From Abyssisolibacter fermentans (GTDB taxonomy: Bacteria; Bacillota; Clostridia; Tissierellales; MCWD3), in NCBI RefSeq assembly GCF_001559865.1, contig NZ_LOHE01000039.1:1-64000 (forward strand): a stretch of 64,000 nt of DNA, read 5' to 3'. The notes below the pieces were generated by a model. It was not told the DNA's origin. It ran no database searches and saw only the letters and a program-made list of their open reading frames with translations. Positions 35,755 to 45,169 of this stretch are shown piece after piece (positions within the stretch are counted from its first letter, which is position 1; every line of letters begins with the position of its first letter). Position numbers and translations under genes: made by a program.

Positions 35755-36918
35755 TTAATATTTATTGTTAAATATTATAATTTCAAACACAGGTATTATT
35801 ATCAAAATAAAAGTTGCTATTGCAATTTTCCATTTTTCTATTTGACCATACACTATTTTAGAATCCACTTTCTTATCCCATACATTCTTACCTTCATCTA
35901 ATAGTTTTATATACGCAATTATTTGAGTAACAACTTGAACAAACCTAACTCCTAAACCTAATCCTACTACCCAAACTAAAGAACTTCTATAAAATGAATC
36001 TTTGTAAGATAATAATTTGTCTGTATTCTTTTTTATTTTAATACTAAAAAGCCATTTACCTAATGTTGTTCCTGTTTTTGATATTAATAATGATTCAATA
36101 AAAATCCATATGATAGGTGTAAACCCAATAACTCCTCTTATTGAAAATAATTTTCTAGTAACTTCTTTAGGCAATAACGGTATTATCAAAAAAATTATAT
36201 AACTAAACACTGAATAGTCTATTTCTCTTGCCCAAAATCGCAACCAAGGATGTACTTCTTCGCATTCGCACTTGAAATCTATTATTTGATTGTCTAATAT
36301 AGCTTCATCTCCTACCTGGTTTATTTCCATATTGTCGAAATTCTTACTTACTTCTTCTTGCGAAAGTCCATGCTTTGTCATACAATATAAACAATGTGCT
36401 ACATAACTATCTTTTCCTATCATCTTTATTAGACTTTTCTTTACTAAACTAGACATCCAATCTTTCCATTCTAGATAATCTATATCAAAAACTTCTTCAT
36501 TTTTTATATCTTGTCCAATTACTTGCCATTCTTTTACTAATGGATCAAATATATTATCTGTCTCTTGAACTAAGATAATAATATTATTACAATTTGAAGA
36601 ATCTATTAATAGTAAATCGTTAAATATATTTTTATAATGACTACTTAATGATTTGTCAATGTTATAAAGTGTTCTAAGTTTTTTAAATACATCTTTAAAT
36701 TTAACTTGTGAAATTAATTCCTGAAGAGTAATGTATTCAGTATAATCATTATCCAACATACTTTTTTTCGAAACTTGAAAATTATTTATCCCTCTAGAAA
36801 TTAATTCTTCTTTAGCTGCTTTAATTGCCTCCTCTTTATATTCATCATAATCTATATTAATAATTTCTAATAGTCTTATATTCTCTAAATTACTCATATA
36901 TTTCTTTAGTGTCTCCAT
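35755..36918 (-). CDS. RDD family membrane protein with long N-terminal cytoplasmic region
   Basis: A protein of about 387 aa. Residues 1-220 are hydrophilic and unknown. The C-terminal 160 residues are an RDD domain: FWAREIDYSVFSYIIFLI (Arg-x-x-Asp start), then ESLLISKTGTTLGKWLFSIK, then RSSLVWVVGLGLG. Three to four membrane helices result. The KTGTTLGKWLFSI segment is very typical of RDD proteins. METLKK at 36918, with GGGGG 3 bp before, is the most plausible start; the frame reaches 36939. The function is unknown; RDD proteins are proposed transporters or membrane anchors. Confidence 0.75.
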   Translation of the reverse strand: METLKKYMSNLENIRLLEIINIDYDEYKEEAIKAAKEELISRGINNFQVSKKSMLDNDYTEYITLQELISQVKFKDVFKKLRTLYNIDKSLSSHYKNIFNDLLLIDSSNCNNIIILVQETDNIFDPLVKEWQVIGQDIKNEEVFDIDYLEWKDWMSSLVKKSLIKMIGKDSYVAHCLYCMTKHGLSQEEVSKNFDNMEINQVGDEAILDNQIIDFKCECEEVHPWLRFWAREIDYSVFSYIIFLIIPLLPKEVTRKLFSIRGVIGFTPIIWIFIESLLISKTGTTLGKWLFSIKIKKNTDKLLSYKDSFYRSSLVWVVGLGLGVRFVQVVTQIIAYIKLLDEGKNVWDKKVDSKIVYGQIEKWKIAIATFILIIIPVFEIIIFNNKY

Positions 36919-37082
36919 TTTCCCCCATAGCCCTTTCATAAGTTTTACAAACCAACAACCTGTACTATCGATTCTTTAATACTAATATATATAGTTTACG
37001 AATAAACAATATAATTTTTATTTCCCCTAATAGAACCTTCCAAAGTAGTAGACTAAGATAATTATTTAGTCAGTTATATTCA

Positions 37083-37721
37083 TTAAACCATTAATAATAG
37101 TAATAATCCAACAATATCTGCAAGCAAATGTGCAATCCACGATACCAAAATATTTTTTGACCTCTCATATATTAAACCATAGATAATACTATCAACAATT
37201 ATTGTGGAAACATCAAATATAACAATACTGATTACCCCGTATTCAACATGTGCAACTCCAAATATAATTGATGTGATTAATATAGCTATTACCGACTTCA
37301 TATTTTGACTTAATCGTTCCTGTAAGAATGCTCTAAAAATAATTTCTTCAAGTAATGTTGCAAATATTATAAGAATAAACAAGGGTATGATGTTTTCTAA
37401 ATTAAATAATGGTATTCTACTTTTTACATGTTCAATATACTCTGGTAACAAAGACTTTCCTATATAAACAGCCAAGAATTGAAAAACGATACCAACTAAA
37501 ATTATTAAATACCAGTTATCTTTCAAATCTTTATATATATTTTTAAATTTAACTCCAGCTTCATTCCATGAACGTTTTTTAAGACGGCGTTCTATAAAAA
37601 AATAAATTAAAGGTACATATAATAATAAATCAATAAATATCGAACCTATTATTAATACAATCATTAAAATTGTTATTAATAATTCATTTTTATTACTATT
37701 GTTTATTTTTGTATTCTGCAT
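37083..37721 (-). CDS. CPBP family intramembrane metalloprotease
   Basis: A 212-aa polytopic protein. FATLLEEIIFRAFLQERL near residues 117-134 is motif 1 (EExxxR). IIFGVAHVEYG near 152 and WIAHLLADIVG near 193 supply His residues. The metal-site residues are intact. It has AAAAGGAGA before ATG. Its promoter is probably that of repeat copy 3, whose -10 box lies 225 bp upstream. It is the third CPBP gene in the window. Function is unknown. Confidence 0.87.
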   Translation of the reverse strand: MQNTKINNSNKNELLITILMIVLIIGSIFIDLLLYVPLIYFFIERRLKKRSWNEAGVKFKNIYKDLKDNWYLIILVGIVFQFLAVYIGKSLLPEYIEHVKSRIPLFNLENIIPLFILIIFATLLEEIIFRAFLQERLSQNMKSVIAILITSIIFGVAHVEYGVISIVIFDVSTIIVDSIIYGLIYERSKNILVSWIAHLLADIVGLLLLLMV

Positions 37722-37945
37722 AATATCTCCTTTTTTATCTATTAAATTATAACTCTTACATTCACGAATAGCAGTTCGCGAAATCTTCCTGTAGTAGAAC
37801 TTGTCTTTACAATTTGTATCTTTCTAAAACTATTTTTGATTAACTTTCGTTATATCTCCGTAGTTTTGGACATGAATACCCTAGAAGTTACTGTGTGTTC
37901 TATCAATCTACTATAAGCTAAAACATTAAGACAACCTTCTACAAT

Positions 37946-37974
37946 ATTATACTCTTATTTTCCATAACAGTAAA
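37946..37974 (-). promoter_or_regulatory. repeat-borne sigma-A promoter for the CPBP gene at 37083
   Basis: Minus strand: TTTACT (37969-37974), 17 bp, TATAAT (37946-37951), followed by a leader of about 220 nt. Confidence 0.78.
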
Positions 37975-38011
37975 CTGTTAACTATGTAAACTTCCTTATT
38001 TTCGGGAAAAA

Positions 38012-38033
38012 GTTGCAGAAAACTTACTGCAAC
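38012..38033 (-). terminator. repeat-borne terminator hairpin, copy 3
   Basis: Stem GTTGCAG (38012-38018) with CTGCAAC (38027-38033), followed on the minus strand by CTTTTTCC. The stem bases differ from other copies but pairing is kept. Confidence 0.6.
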
Positions 38034-38162
38034 TTTAAAACCCTCTATATGTAATAAAATTTTGTAGAATTGGGAAATTTAAAATTGAGTAGAGCTTGCA
38101 AATAAGCATACTTAATTGAAAATAGCAAAATCACATACTTTTAGTACAGGAGGCTGTCTAAA

Positions 38163-40850
38163 TTGAGTAGTAAAATTAATATTTCCCATCTAGTTAGCAA
38201 CATAAAAGAACATCTCGTAGACCCTGAAAAGTTCCAACAATTTATTGATAACCATGCTATATCTACAACAGAACCAAATATAATTGAATTTCAACCAAGG
38301 AAAGGGTATTCAGGAACTACTATGGTAATTGTTGGACATAATTTTTCTGAAAAGCGTACAGAAAACTTTGTTGAAGTCGGTGGAAAACCCGCACATGTAG
38401 TTGAGAGTAGTTCAAATCGACTTTTAGTATTGACTGATCCCTTTACTGAAAATGGCTTGGTTAAGGTAACTGTAGGAAATAGTACAGCTGTAGGTCCTGG
38501 AAACTTTGAGAAGCTTCCTTGGCCAAAGCCTGGGTCTGAAAAAGATGGACCACCATATTCTTTTTATGGAAGAGAATCAGGTAATGGTATACCTTCAACA
38601 GGCAATATTCCTGCAACTGGAACAGTAAAGGTGCTTGTAGTTCCTAGTTATCCTACAGATCTTACTCCAACCAATTTGACTACTGCTAGACAAGACATTG
38701 TTGATATTTTTGAAAATGTGACAAATTTCTATGACCAAGTAAGTTACGGTACACTGAATATTGACGTAGATGTAATTGACTTCATTCCACTTTTAAATAA
38801 TTCAGCTCATTATCATAGAACAAATGGATCGTCAGGATACCCTAATATTGATAATGCTGTTCTTGGACAGCTGATGGCAGAATCTGCTAAGGGCGCTGTA
38901 GATGATAATTTAAATATAGACAATTATGATTTAATGGCAGCAATTGTTTATCTGCCAGGTTTAGGAGTTCGGGCTTGGGGAGGATGGAGTCAAAACAATT
39001 TCGCTTATGATGACGGTTCAGGAACTAATATTAATATAACTGCAAACCACTCTTTGAATCTTATAGCTGCCCGTCATGATGCTGATTGGGGACGAATAGC
39101 TCATGAAATTGGACATAATTTGGTTGAGGGTGGTTTGGTTTTAGGTGAAGATGTATATGCCTCAGATTTAGTAGATCCAACCACAGCAACAGCCACTTCA
39201 TTTGATATGATGGGAAATCATGACTCACATCCTATGTTTTCTGGTTTTTATATGCATCAGCTGGGTTACTATGATAACAGTAATATATTAGATCTTCAAT
39301 GGGATCGTAATCCATTTCCTAGACCTGGTGATACTCCTGGCTCAAATGAATATGAACTAGTAGCCCACGGTCTTAGTCAGAATACTGTATCTAACCGTTA
39401 CCATCTTATTCGTATAAAAATTAGCAACGGGCTATATTATTTTATAGAAGTAAGACAACGCCCAGAAACATCTAGTACAAATACACAAATATTTGATGAA
39501 AATATACCTTTGCCACTTGGAACAACTAAAACTGGAGGCATTATAGTTACTAAAGCAATAACTGATGTTGTTAATAACAATCAACAAATGCGAATAATTA
39601 CTTTGTTACATGATCCAAAGGTTATGCTTAAAAATGATGTTGCTATAGATCCTTTAAGGGGACTTAAAATTACCGTTGTTGAAGATGAAGTTGATACATC
39701 CCCTCTTGTTTGTAAAGTAAAGGTAGAATGGGCTCAAGAAATTGCCGATACACCAAATGGTAATTTTGATCTTCGTATCGAGCCTTGGAATGAAAAGTAT
39801 GAAACAAAAGATATTTGGATAGATAGGATACCTTTTGGAACTTATGATTTTACAGACAATAGCGGTAATCCCACTGGAAATGGAGACGAACCAAGACCAC
39901 TTGAAATCAACCGTTTTTGGGCACGTGTTCATAACGATGGAAGTATTGATGCCACCAAGGTTTTACTTACGTATTATGCAGTTACTCCCCCAGGAGTAGG
40001 CGATAACGGAACATGGACACCTTTAAAGACAGATGAAATAGCTCTTGTACCTAAGAATGATTCTATTGAAAACTATGTTAATTGGGTTCCACGTGTTGGA
40101 GAACATACATGTCTAAAGGTTGCTATAGAGCAACAACTTGGAGAAGTTACTGGTGGAAATAATTTTGCACAAGAAAATGTATTCACTTTTCAGCCACCGT
40201 CTTCAATTCCTGAACCAGTTTCATTAAAAATGTCTGTTCGTAATCCACTTAAAGAAAAAACTTTAATAAGAATAGGATTACAAGGTGTACCACAGGGATT
40301 TCATGTATATTTTCCACATAGATGGATTTGGTTGGAACCTCTTGAAGAAAAAATATTTGAGTTATTAGTCGTTCCAACGACAGATATTCGTGATTTGAAG
40401 GTTAAAGAGGCAAATATAAGTGTATTTGGTACTGTAGCACGTTATTATACTAAGAATCTTGATATGACTGGAGTTCCCGGTTCGTGGATGGCTCCTATAG
40501 GAGGTATATTAACTAAAGTACTACCAAAGCATAGAAGTAAAATTCACATAGAAGACGATAAGGAACAAACAACACAAAGTATATTAGCAGTTAAAGGTCA
40601 TGTTACTCCTCATATAGGTGACCAAAAGCTACGTGTTGATTTAACTTTTCCTAATGGAAAAATAGAAGCTATGATAGTAAAAACTAATAATCAAGGAACT
40701 TTCCAAGCTGCATTTAAACTTAGAGATAATGTGAAAAAAGATGATGAATCCCCTATACAAAATGATTCTGTGTATGAAATTCAAGCCCATATTTTCAACG
40801 CAACTCATCTTGCACCAAATAACTCAAATATAGTAAGGTTCTATAGGTAA
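38163..40850 (+). CDS. zinc metalloprotease (M6-like) with IPT/TIG domain, no visible signal peptide
   Basis: An 895-aa protein. A TIG/IPT-type Ig domain lies near residues 42-118 (FQPRKGYSGTTMVIVGHNFS). The protease domain spans about 155-440 with the zinc motif HEIGHN at 314-319 (His314, Glu315, His318), followed by a Glu/Asp-rich loop. The remaining 450 residues contain repeated beta domains, including CARDB-like segments. The layout recalls M6 (immune-inhibitor A-like) proteases. The N-terminus (SSKINISHLVSNIKEHLV) is hydrophilic, so there is no Sec signal. TTG start at 38163 follows AGGAGG by 9 bp. Base usage is richer in G+C than the neighbours. Its target is unknown; release could need another route or lysis. 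Confidence 0.75.
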   Translation: MSSKINISHLVSNIKEHLVDPEKFQQFIDNHAISTTEPNIIEFQPRKGYSGTTMVIVGHNFSEKRTENFVEVGGKPAHVVESSSNRLLVLTDPFTENGLVKVTVGNSTAVGPGNFEKLPWPKPGSEKDGPPYSFYGRESGNGIPSTGNIPATGTVKVLVVPSYPTDLTPTNLTTARQDIVDIFENVTNFYDQVSYGTLNIDVDVIDFIPLLNNSAHYHRTNGSSGYPNIDNAVLGQLMAESAKGAVDDNLNIDNYDLMAAIVYLPGLGVRAWGGWSQNNFAYDDGSGTNINITANHSLNLIAARHDADWGRIAHEIGHNLVEGGLVLGEDVYASDLVDPTTATATSFDMMGNHDSHPMFSGFYMHQLGYYDNSNILDLQWDRNPFPRPGDTPGSNEYELVAHGLSQNTVSNRYHLIRIKISNGLYYFIEVRQRPETSSTNTQIFDENIPLPLGTTKTGGIIVTKAITDVVNNNQQMRIITLLHDPKVMLKNDVAIDPLRGLKITVVEDEVDTSPLVCKVKVEWAQEIADTPNGNFDLRIEPWNEKYETKDIWIDRIPFGTYDFTDNSGNPTGNGDEPRPLEINRFWARVHNDGSIDATKVLLTYYAVTPPGVGDNGTWTPLKTDEIALVPKNDSIENYVNWVPRVGEHTCLKVAIEQQLGEVTGGNNFAQENVFTFQPPSSIPEPVSLKMSVRNPLKEKTLIRIGLQGVPQGFHVYFPHRWIWLEPLEEKIFELLVVPTTDIRDLKVKEANISVFGTVARYYTKNLDMTGVPGSWMAPIGGILTKVLPKHRSKIHIEDDKEQTTQSILAVKGHVTPHIGDQKLRVDLTFPNGKIEAMIVKTNNQGTFQAAFKLRDNVKKDDESPIQNDSVYEIQAHIFNATHLAPNNSNIVRFYR

Positions 40851-40904
40851 CTTCTCATCCCATGCTTAAATTTTATTGCGTTGACATATCATAAATCAAG
40901 TAAT

Positions 40905-40937
40905 AACCACCGATTCAATATCAGTCGGTGGTTTTTT
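40905..40937 (+). terminator. intrinsic terminator after the metalloprotease gene
   Basis: Stem AACCACCGA (40905-40913) with TCGGTGGTT (40925-40933), then a T-run to 40937. It lies about 55 bp past the stop codon. Confidence 0.88.
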
Positions 40938-41074
40938 AGTAGATACAAATCTTCTTGAATTAAATTTGCATCTTTTAACACTTCATGTCGCATGATGAAA
41001 CAAAATTAATCTTAAATTAGTTTACTTAGAAACTTTTAGGTTCCTTGATTATCATAGTTTCTTTCCTATAGCAT

Positions 41075-41689
41075 CTATATTTTCTCAATAATATAATCAA
41101 TAAAGCCTAATTTTATCTTCCTATTTTCACTTGCATAACCTTCTCTAACTCTATTTTCTTTATAAATAATTTTAAATCCGTTAAAATACTTTTCAGCTTC
41201 ATTTTCTTCAAAATAGCTATGAAGTATCTTCTCGCCATGTTCTTCTTGTAGGTATTCTCCATCCCTCACTTTTTCACCCATAGTTGCTCTAAAATCTCTA
41301 GTTGAAGCGAAATTAATAAACGCTAGTCCCCCTTTTGGTAACACTCTATATATCTCTTTAATCGATATACCAATCTCTTCTTTGCTCATATGAAATATTG
41401 AATTATATGAGTAAATAAAACTTACAGATTCATCTTCAAAAGGTAATGATTTCATATCGCCTTCTATAATCCCCAATTCTAAATTATGCTCCTCTTCAAA
41501 AATCTTTGCTCGTTTTATCTGTTCCTTGCTTATATCTATGCCATACGTTTCATAACCATGTTCTGCAAATATTGCTAATGGTGGTAGATTTCCACCTGCT
41601 CCACAATCTAATATCTTTTTTTCTAATTTAACATCATTACAATACAATAAAAACGTAAATAATTGATTTTGTCTGAAAACTGGCTTCAT
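41075..41689 (-). CDS. class I SAM-dependent methyltransferase
   Basis: A 204-aa enzyme. Motif I is KILDCGAGGNLPPLAIFAEH near residues 25-44, with DCGAGG in place of the usual GxGxG. Motif II is YGIDISKEQIKRA near 49, and motif IV IYSYNSIFHM near 98, typical of Methyltransf_11. The ATG at 41689 after AAAGGAG is used; the frame extends to 41719. It is a single-gene unit. The acceptor is unknown. Confidence 0.86.
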   Translation of the reverse strand: MKPVFRQNQLFTFLLYCNDVKLEKKILDCGAGGNLPPLAIFAEHGYETYGIDISKEQIKRAKIFEEEHNLELGIIEGDMKSLPFEDESVSFIYSYNSIFHMSKEEIGISIKEIYRVLPKGGLAFINFASTRDFRATMGEKVRDGEYLQEEHGEKILHSYFEENEAEKYFNGFKIIYKENRVREGYASENRKIKLGFIDYIIEKI

Positions 41690-41799
41690 AATTATTCTCC
41701 TTTCAATATTATATTTCAAAGTAAAACATTAACAATATACTATGCTTTAAAAGATTTAGCTCAGGTGCACTCTTTTAAACTTAGCTAAACTATTATGCC

Positions 41800-42576
41800 T
41801 TATTTTATTATTTTCAATTTCTTCAAAGCACTATACACAATTTCTTTTCTATATTTACTGTAAGACTTATCAATGATATCGAGATTACAAGTAAAAAACC
41901 ATACATCATCACTTGTCTCAACATAACCTATATACCAACCTATTTGTGGGTTGACTCTTAAAGCCCAACCAGTTTTAGCTCTTAAGATATATTCAGTTGT
42001 ATCATCCACAATCATTGCTTCTTTTAATATCTTATAATTCCTTTGATCAAAACTATATGTTTCATTATAAATGTTCTTTATGAAATCTATTTGTTCTCTA
42101 GCTGATATACGCAAATCTCCTTCAAGCCAGAATGTATCAACCACTTCACCTGTTTTTTCATTTCCATATCCTAGCTTTGCTAAATATTCATTATACTTTT
42201 CTAGCCCAACTCTTCTAGCTAATTCTTGGTAAAACCATACACAACTTTCAGGTAAAGCAGTTGCTATGCATTGATCTTTATTCCATTCCTTTAAGCCCTT
42301 ATCTTGTCCATCCCATTTAATAATATCATATTCATCAGCAACAATATTTTCTTGTAAAGCTATTAGAGTATTTAATACCTTAAATGTTGACGCTGGCAAG
42401 AATCGTTGTTCACTTCTCTCTAAATTATATATATATTCCTTACCTGTATTCAATGAAGAAATAATTACTGTTCCATTTATTTTATTCTTCTCAAAATATT
42501 CATTCATAAAATCAGTTTTCTGACATGAGCAAATCAAGAGAGTTAATAATATTAAAATGACAAATATTTTTTTCAT
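41800..42576 (-). CDS. class D beta-lactamase (OXA-like), lipoprotein
   Basis: A 258-aa serine beta-lactamase. The N-terminus is a signal peptide ending ICSC, a lipobox with Cys18. The catalytic PASTFK motif is at residues 61-66 (Ser63, Lys66), the SxV motif is SCV at 111-113, YGN is at 137-139 and KTG at 201-203. WYIGYV follows. All class D residues are present, including the Lys that is usually carboxylated. It should act on the outer face of the membrane and hydrolyse penicillins, by family knowledge; the spectrum is not predictable. It has TAGGAGGGAAT before ATG. No blaR/blaI regulator lies nearby. Alternative: the penicillin-sensing domain of a BlaR-like protein, which is unlikely as no transmembrane signalling part is present. 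Confidence 0.93.
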   Translation of the reverse strand: MKKIFVILILLTLLICSCQKTDFMNEYFEKNKINGTVIISSLNTGKEYIYNLERSEQRFLPASTFKVLNTLIALQENIVADEYDIIKWDGQDKGLKEWNKDQCIATALPESCVWFYQELARRVGLEKYNEYLAKLGYGNEKTGEVVDTFWLEGDLRISAREQIDFIKNIYNETYSFDQRNYKILKEAMIVDDTTEYILRAKTGWALRVNPQIGWYIGYVETSDDVWFFTCNLDIIDKSYSKYRKEIVYSALKKLKIIK

Positions 42577-42636
42577 ATTCCCTCCTATTTAAAGCAAAAC
42601 TAATTCATAAAATATCTAAACACCTGTATCTATAGC

Positions 42637-43185
42637 TTATTGATAATAATCATCTTCCAAAATTGCATAAAGTAAAGAATCTCTCCACCCACCTTTAAAC
42701 CGCAAATGTTTCCTCAAATGCCCTTCTTTTTGCATTCCGATTTTCTGTAATATTTTTTTAGAGCCAAGATTACTCGGGTGACAAGTAGCATAAATTCTGT
42801 GTAATTTAAATTGATTAAATCCGATATCTAAAACAGTTTTTGCAATATCTGTTCCATACCCTTTTCCCCAATACAGTTTATTGATACAATATCCAATCCA
42901 ACCTTCCTTATTACCTATATCTGAGATATGCAATCCACAAACTCCTATTAATTTACCATCTTTTTTCTCTAGTACAGCTAGTTCAAAATCTACTCTATCT
43001 TTTTGATTTTGATAATCTATACACATTTTCACGAATTCTTGAGTTTGTTTTAATGTATTTGGACCCCATGGTACATATTTTGATACATCTGGGTCAGATG
43101 CATATTCGTGAACTTTTTGAATATCTGTTTCTTCTAATTCTCTTAATATAATTTTCTTAGTTTCTATTTTATCAAACCTTCTCAT
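42637..43185 (-). CDS. GNAT family N-acetyltransferase (RimJ/RimL-like)
   Basis: A 182-aa acetyltransferase. FDKIETKKIILRELEETDIQ is the RimJ-type start. INKLYWGKGYGTDIAKTVLD near residues 107-126 is the acetyl-CoA loop. YATCHPSNLGSKKILQKIGM near 139 is the conserved Asn helix. It has GAGGGG before ATG. It lies 61 bp upstream of the beta-lactamase in the direction of transcription and may be co-transcribed with it. The substrate is unknown. Confidence 0.87.
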   Translation of the reverse strand: MRRFDKIETKKIILRELEETDIQKVHEYASDPDVSKYVPWGPNTLKQTQEFVKMCIDYQNQKDRVDFELAVLEKKDGKLIGVCGLHISDIGNKEGWIGYCINKLYWGKGYGTDIAKTVLDIGFNQFKLHRIYATCHPSNLGSKKILQKIGMQKEGHLRKHLRFKGGWRDSLLYAILEDDYYQ

Positions 43186-43283
43186 ATATTTCCCCTCAAT
43201 GCAATATTTAAAGCAATTAAAAAATCTTCCCTAAACACAAGTCTGAAAAATGCTATTAATGTGCTTCAGTTCTTTATCGTAAT

Positions 43284-44126
43284 CTACCATATTTTCGGAA
43301 TTAGTTTAGAATTTACTTTTTGTGAATATTCTTTATACCCTTTCAATTCTTTTTGTAACATCTTATCTTCCATCTGAGTTCTAATAACTACCATAATTGC
43401 GACAAAAATACTTGGTATAAATGCATAAATAGATCCAATAATTAATGGTTGAATAAATGATGCAAAAACCATCCCTAAATTGCCAGGGTGTCTGATATAT
43501 TTATAAGGTCCTTCACTTATTACCATATGATTTCTTTCAGTTTGTACACGAACCGTTCCCTCAAAATGTTTATTTATTACCATAGCCCAAGTACAAATAA
43601 ATAAAGATATTGTATAAAGTAAAATGCCCAATAATATGTATGCATTTGATAGTTTTGACCATTCGTATCTCACCACATCTAGTCCAGAAATACTAGATAT
43701 TATAAATATGTGTACAAGAAAGTATATCCCAAGTATTTTTTTATCCCAGCCTTTTGTATTACTGCCTTCTTCTCCTCTTGAATTTAATACTTCAGGGTTA
43801 TATTTTAATAAAATATAATTATTTATTATTGCACCAGAAATAACTAATATATAATAAATCCATCCTCTTAGTACTGATATACTACCACTGCATAAAAAAA
43901 AGATAATTGCTGATATAACATATAAAATAATGTTTTTGAAAATAGCTTTCTTACAATTATTTGATATTTTTTTTGCTTTTATTATAATAATCACCTCAGA
44001 AATCAATTTTTTTCTAGCTTCATATAACATTCCTTGTTTACGAAGCAAGCATTCTTCGTAGACAATGCTTTCGATAAAAAAATTATAAGTTGAATATTTA
44101 ACTATATAATCATAATTCTGCACCAA
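43284..44126 (-). CDS. isoprenylcysteine carboxyl methyltransferase-like membrane protein
   Basis: A membrane methyltransferase of the ICMT/PEMT type. GPYKYIRHPGNLGMVFASFI near residues 207-226 is the SAM-binding RHP signature, and RTQMEDKMLQKELKGYKEYS near 249 carries the EE/YxxY region that ends family members. About five membrane helices are seen. The frame gives 280 aa, but the first 35-50 residues are unlike the family and have no good ribosome-binding site. The true start may be an internal codon between 43990 and 44035. The substrate is unknown. Confidence 0.75.
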   Translation of the reverse strand: MVQNYDYIVKYSTYNFFIESIVYEECLLRKQGMLYEARKKLISEVIIIIKAKKISNNCKKAIFKNIILYVISAIIFFLCSGSISVLRGWIYYILVISGAIINNYILLKYNPEVLNSRGEEGSNTKGWDKKILGIYFLVHIFIISSISGLDVVRYEWSKLSNAYILLGILLYTISLFICTWAMVINKHFEGTVRVQTERNHMVISEGPYKYIRHPGNLGMVFASFIQPLIIGSIYAFIPSIFVAIMVVIRTQMEDKMLQKELKGYKEYSQKVNSKLIPKIW

Positions 44127-44144
44127 TATGAAAATACTATACTT

Positions 44145-44501
44145 TTACTCCATATTCCCTAATATGATTAAGAAAATTGTTAGTAATATCATAGTAACAT
44201 TTAAAACTAGAGCAATCACGGAAAATATCCTTCTCCTATTCTTTTGAATAACTCCATAAATACCTAACCCAGTTCCAAATAAACATAAAAACAATCCTAA
44301 AATAACTAAAAACCCTATAACTACTATTGTGCCTGATTCTTCAGGTAATCCACCTATTGTTGTTGCTTCAAGATATCCTCCGATAATTATACATCCCCAT
44401 ATTATTATTCCTGCTATTATTGATATTACAAAAGATGCTATTCCTACCCCTGAATGCTTTGAAAATCTTTTTTCTTTTTTAAGATCCACTTTTAATGTCA
44501 A
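44145..44501 (-). CDS. small membrane protein, DUF4064-like
   Basis: A 118-aa protein. After a charged start (KVDLKKEKRFSKHSG) three hydrophobic helices follow, near residues 22-48, 60-85 and 92-113, with a short glycine-rich loop. The pattern SGVGIASFVISIIAGI matches small predicted membrane proteins of Firmicutes, including the DUF4064 group. The frame start at 44510 is a TTG fused to the GGAGG; the TTG at 44501, 9 bp behind AAGGAGG, is used. Function unknown. Confidence 0.65.
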   Translation of the reverse strand: MTLKVDLKKEKRFSKHSGVGIASFVISIIAGIIIWGCIIIGGYLEATTIGGLPEESGTIVVIGFLVILGLFLCLFGTGLGIYGVIQKNRRRIFSVIALVLNVTMILLTIFLIILGNME

Positions 44502-44595
44502 TATAATCAACCTCCTTAAACTTATATGATACTAATATAAAAATATACGTGTATCGGTCTGCAAACGTTTTCACATTTACTAATTTAATTAAGTT

Positions 44596-44616
44596 TATGT
44601 GATGGACTATCACATA
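44596..44616 (-). terminator. hairpin downstream of the NUDIX gene at 44656
   Basis: A perfect 8-bp stem TATGTGAT (44596-44603) with ATCACATA (44609-44616) and a 5-nt loop lies about 40 bp past the stop codon. The T-run is weak (AAACTTAATT). Confidence 0.45.
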
Positions 44617-44655
44617 GTCTTCACCTAGTATTTCTTAACACAAATATAATAAACA

Positions 44656-45138
44656 TTAAACATATCTTTTCATCTTTAATCTAAACTCAGGACGAGTTAC
44701 ATATTCCATATAATTCACACTTCCATTAAAATTCAAATATGCTTGATATCTTTCACGTATAGCTGGTGTTTCAATCATATCAAGTACTTTATCTTTTGAT
44801 ACCCAGCAACTCTCTGATGTTTCTTCTGATGTACACAGTTCTCCACCTATTGGTTTACATACGTAATCCATCATCACTTTTGTAGGAACAACTTTTACCC
44901 CATTATAACCTTTATGTTTTCCAGTATTCGAGTATATCCCTATCAAATAGGAAACTTCGACATCAATTCCACTTTCTTCTTTAATCTCTCGAGTCAAAGC
45001 ATCTATTAAATTTTCACCTTCTTCAACTTGACCCCCTGGAAACACCCATCCACTATTATGAGTTTTAACAAGAAGAATATTTCCATATTCATCTTCTGTA
45101 ATTCCACCTACAGCTACAATATGTGTTGGCATTATCAT
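44656..45138 (-). CDS. NUDIX hydrolase
   Basis: A 160-aa hydrolase. The NUDIX box GGQVEEGENLIDALTREIK continuing with EESGI spans about residues 35-58 and is complete (Gx5Ex7REUxEExGU). VAVGGITEDEYGNILLVKTH precedes it. The rest, with ETSESCWVSKDKVLDMI, is typical of MutT/ADP-ribose-type members. It has TTGGAGG before ATG. A 16-bp palindrome lies 32 bp upstream (45170-45185) and may be its operator. The substrate is unknown. Confidence 0.88.
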   Translation of the reverse strand: MIMPTHIVAVGGITEDEYGNILLVKTHNSGWVFPGGQVEEGENLIDALTREIKEESGIDVEVSYLIGIYSNTGKHKGYNGVKVVPTKVMMDYVCKPIGGELCTSEETSESCWVSKDKVLDMIETPAIRERYQAYLNFNGSVNYMEYVTRPEFRLKMKRYV

Positions 45139-45169
45139 TTCTATTCCTCCAATCTTAATTAATCATATT

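Larger units (their letters stand above)
37757..38060 (-). repeat. promoter repeat copy 3 (leader, promoter, terminator)
   Basis: In order on the plus strand: palindrome CGAATAGCAGTTCG (37765-37778); CTGTAGTAGAAC; the CTCCGTAGTTTTGGACATG block; promoter block (37946-37974); and the hairpin GTTGCAG / CTGCAAC (38012-38033). It shares all blocks with copies at 52.5, 60.6 and 61.7 kb. Confidence 0.82.
37722..38162. other. divergent intergenic region with repeat copy 3
   Basis: A 441-bp region between the CPBP gene (minus) and the metalloprotease gene (plus). Repeat copy 3 occupies 37757-38060. The remaining 38060-38162 should hold the plus-strand promoter; no strong boxes were recognised. The ribosome-binding site AGGAGG is at 38148-38153. 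Confidence 0.55.
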
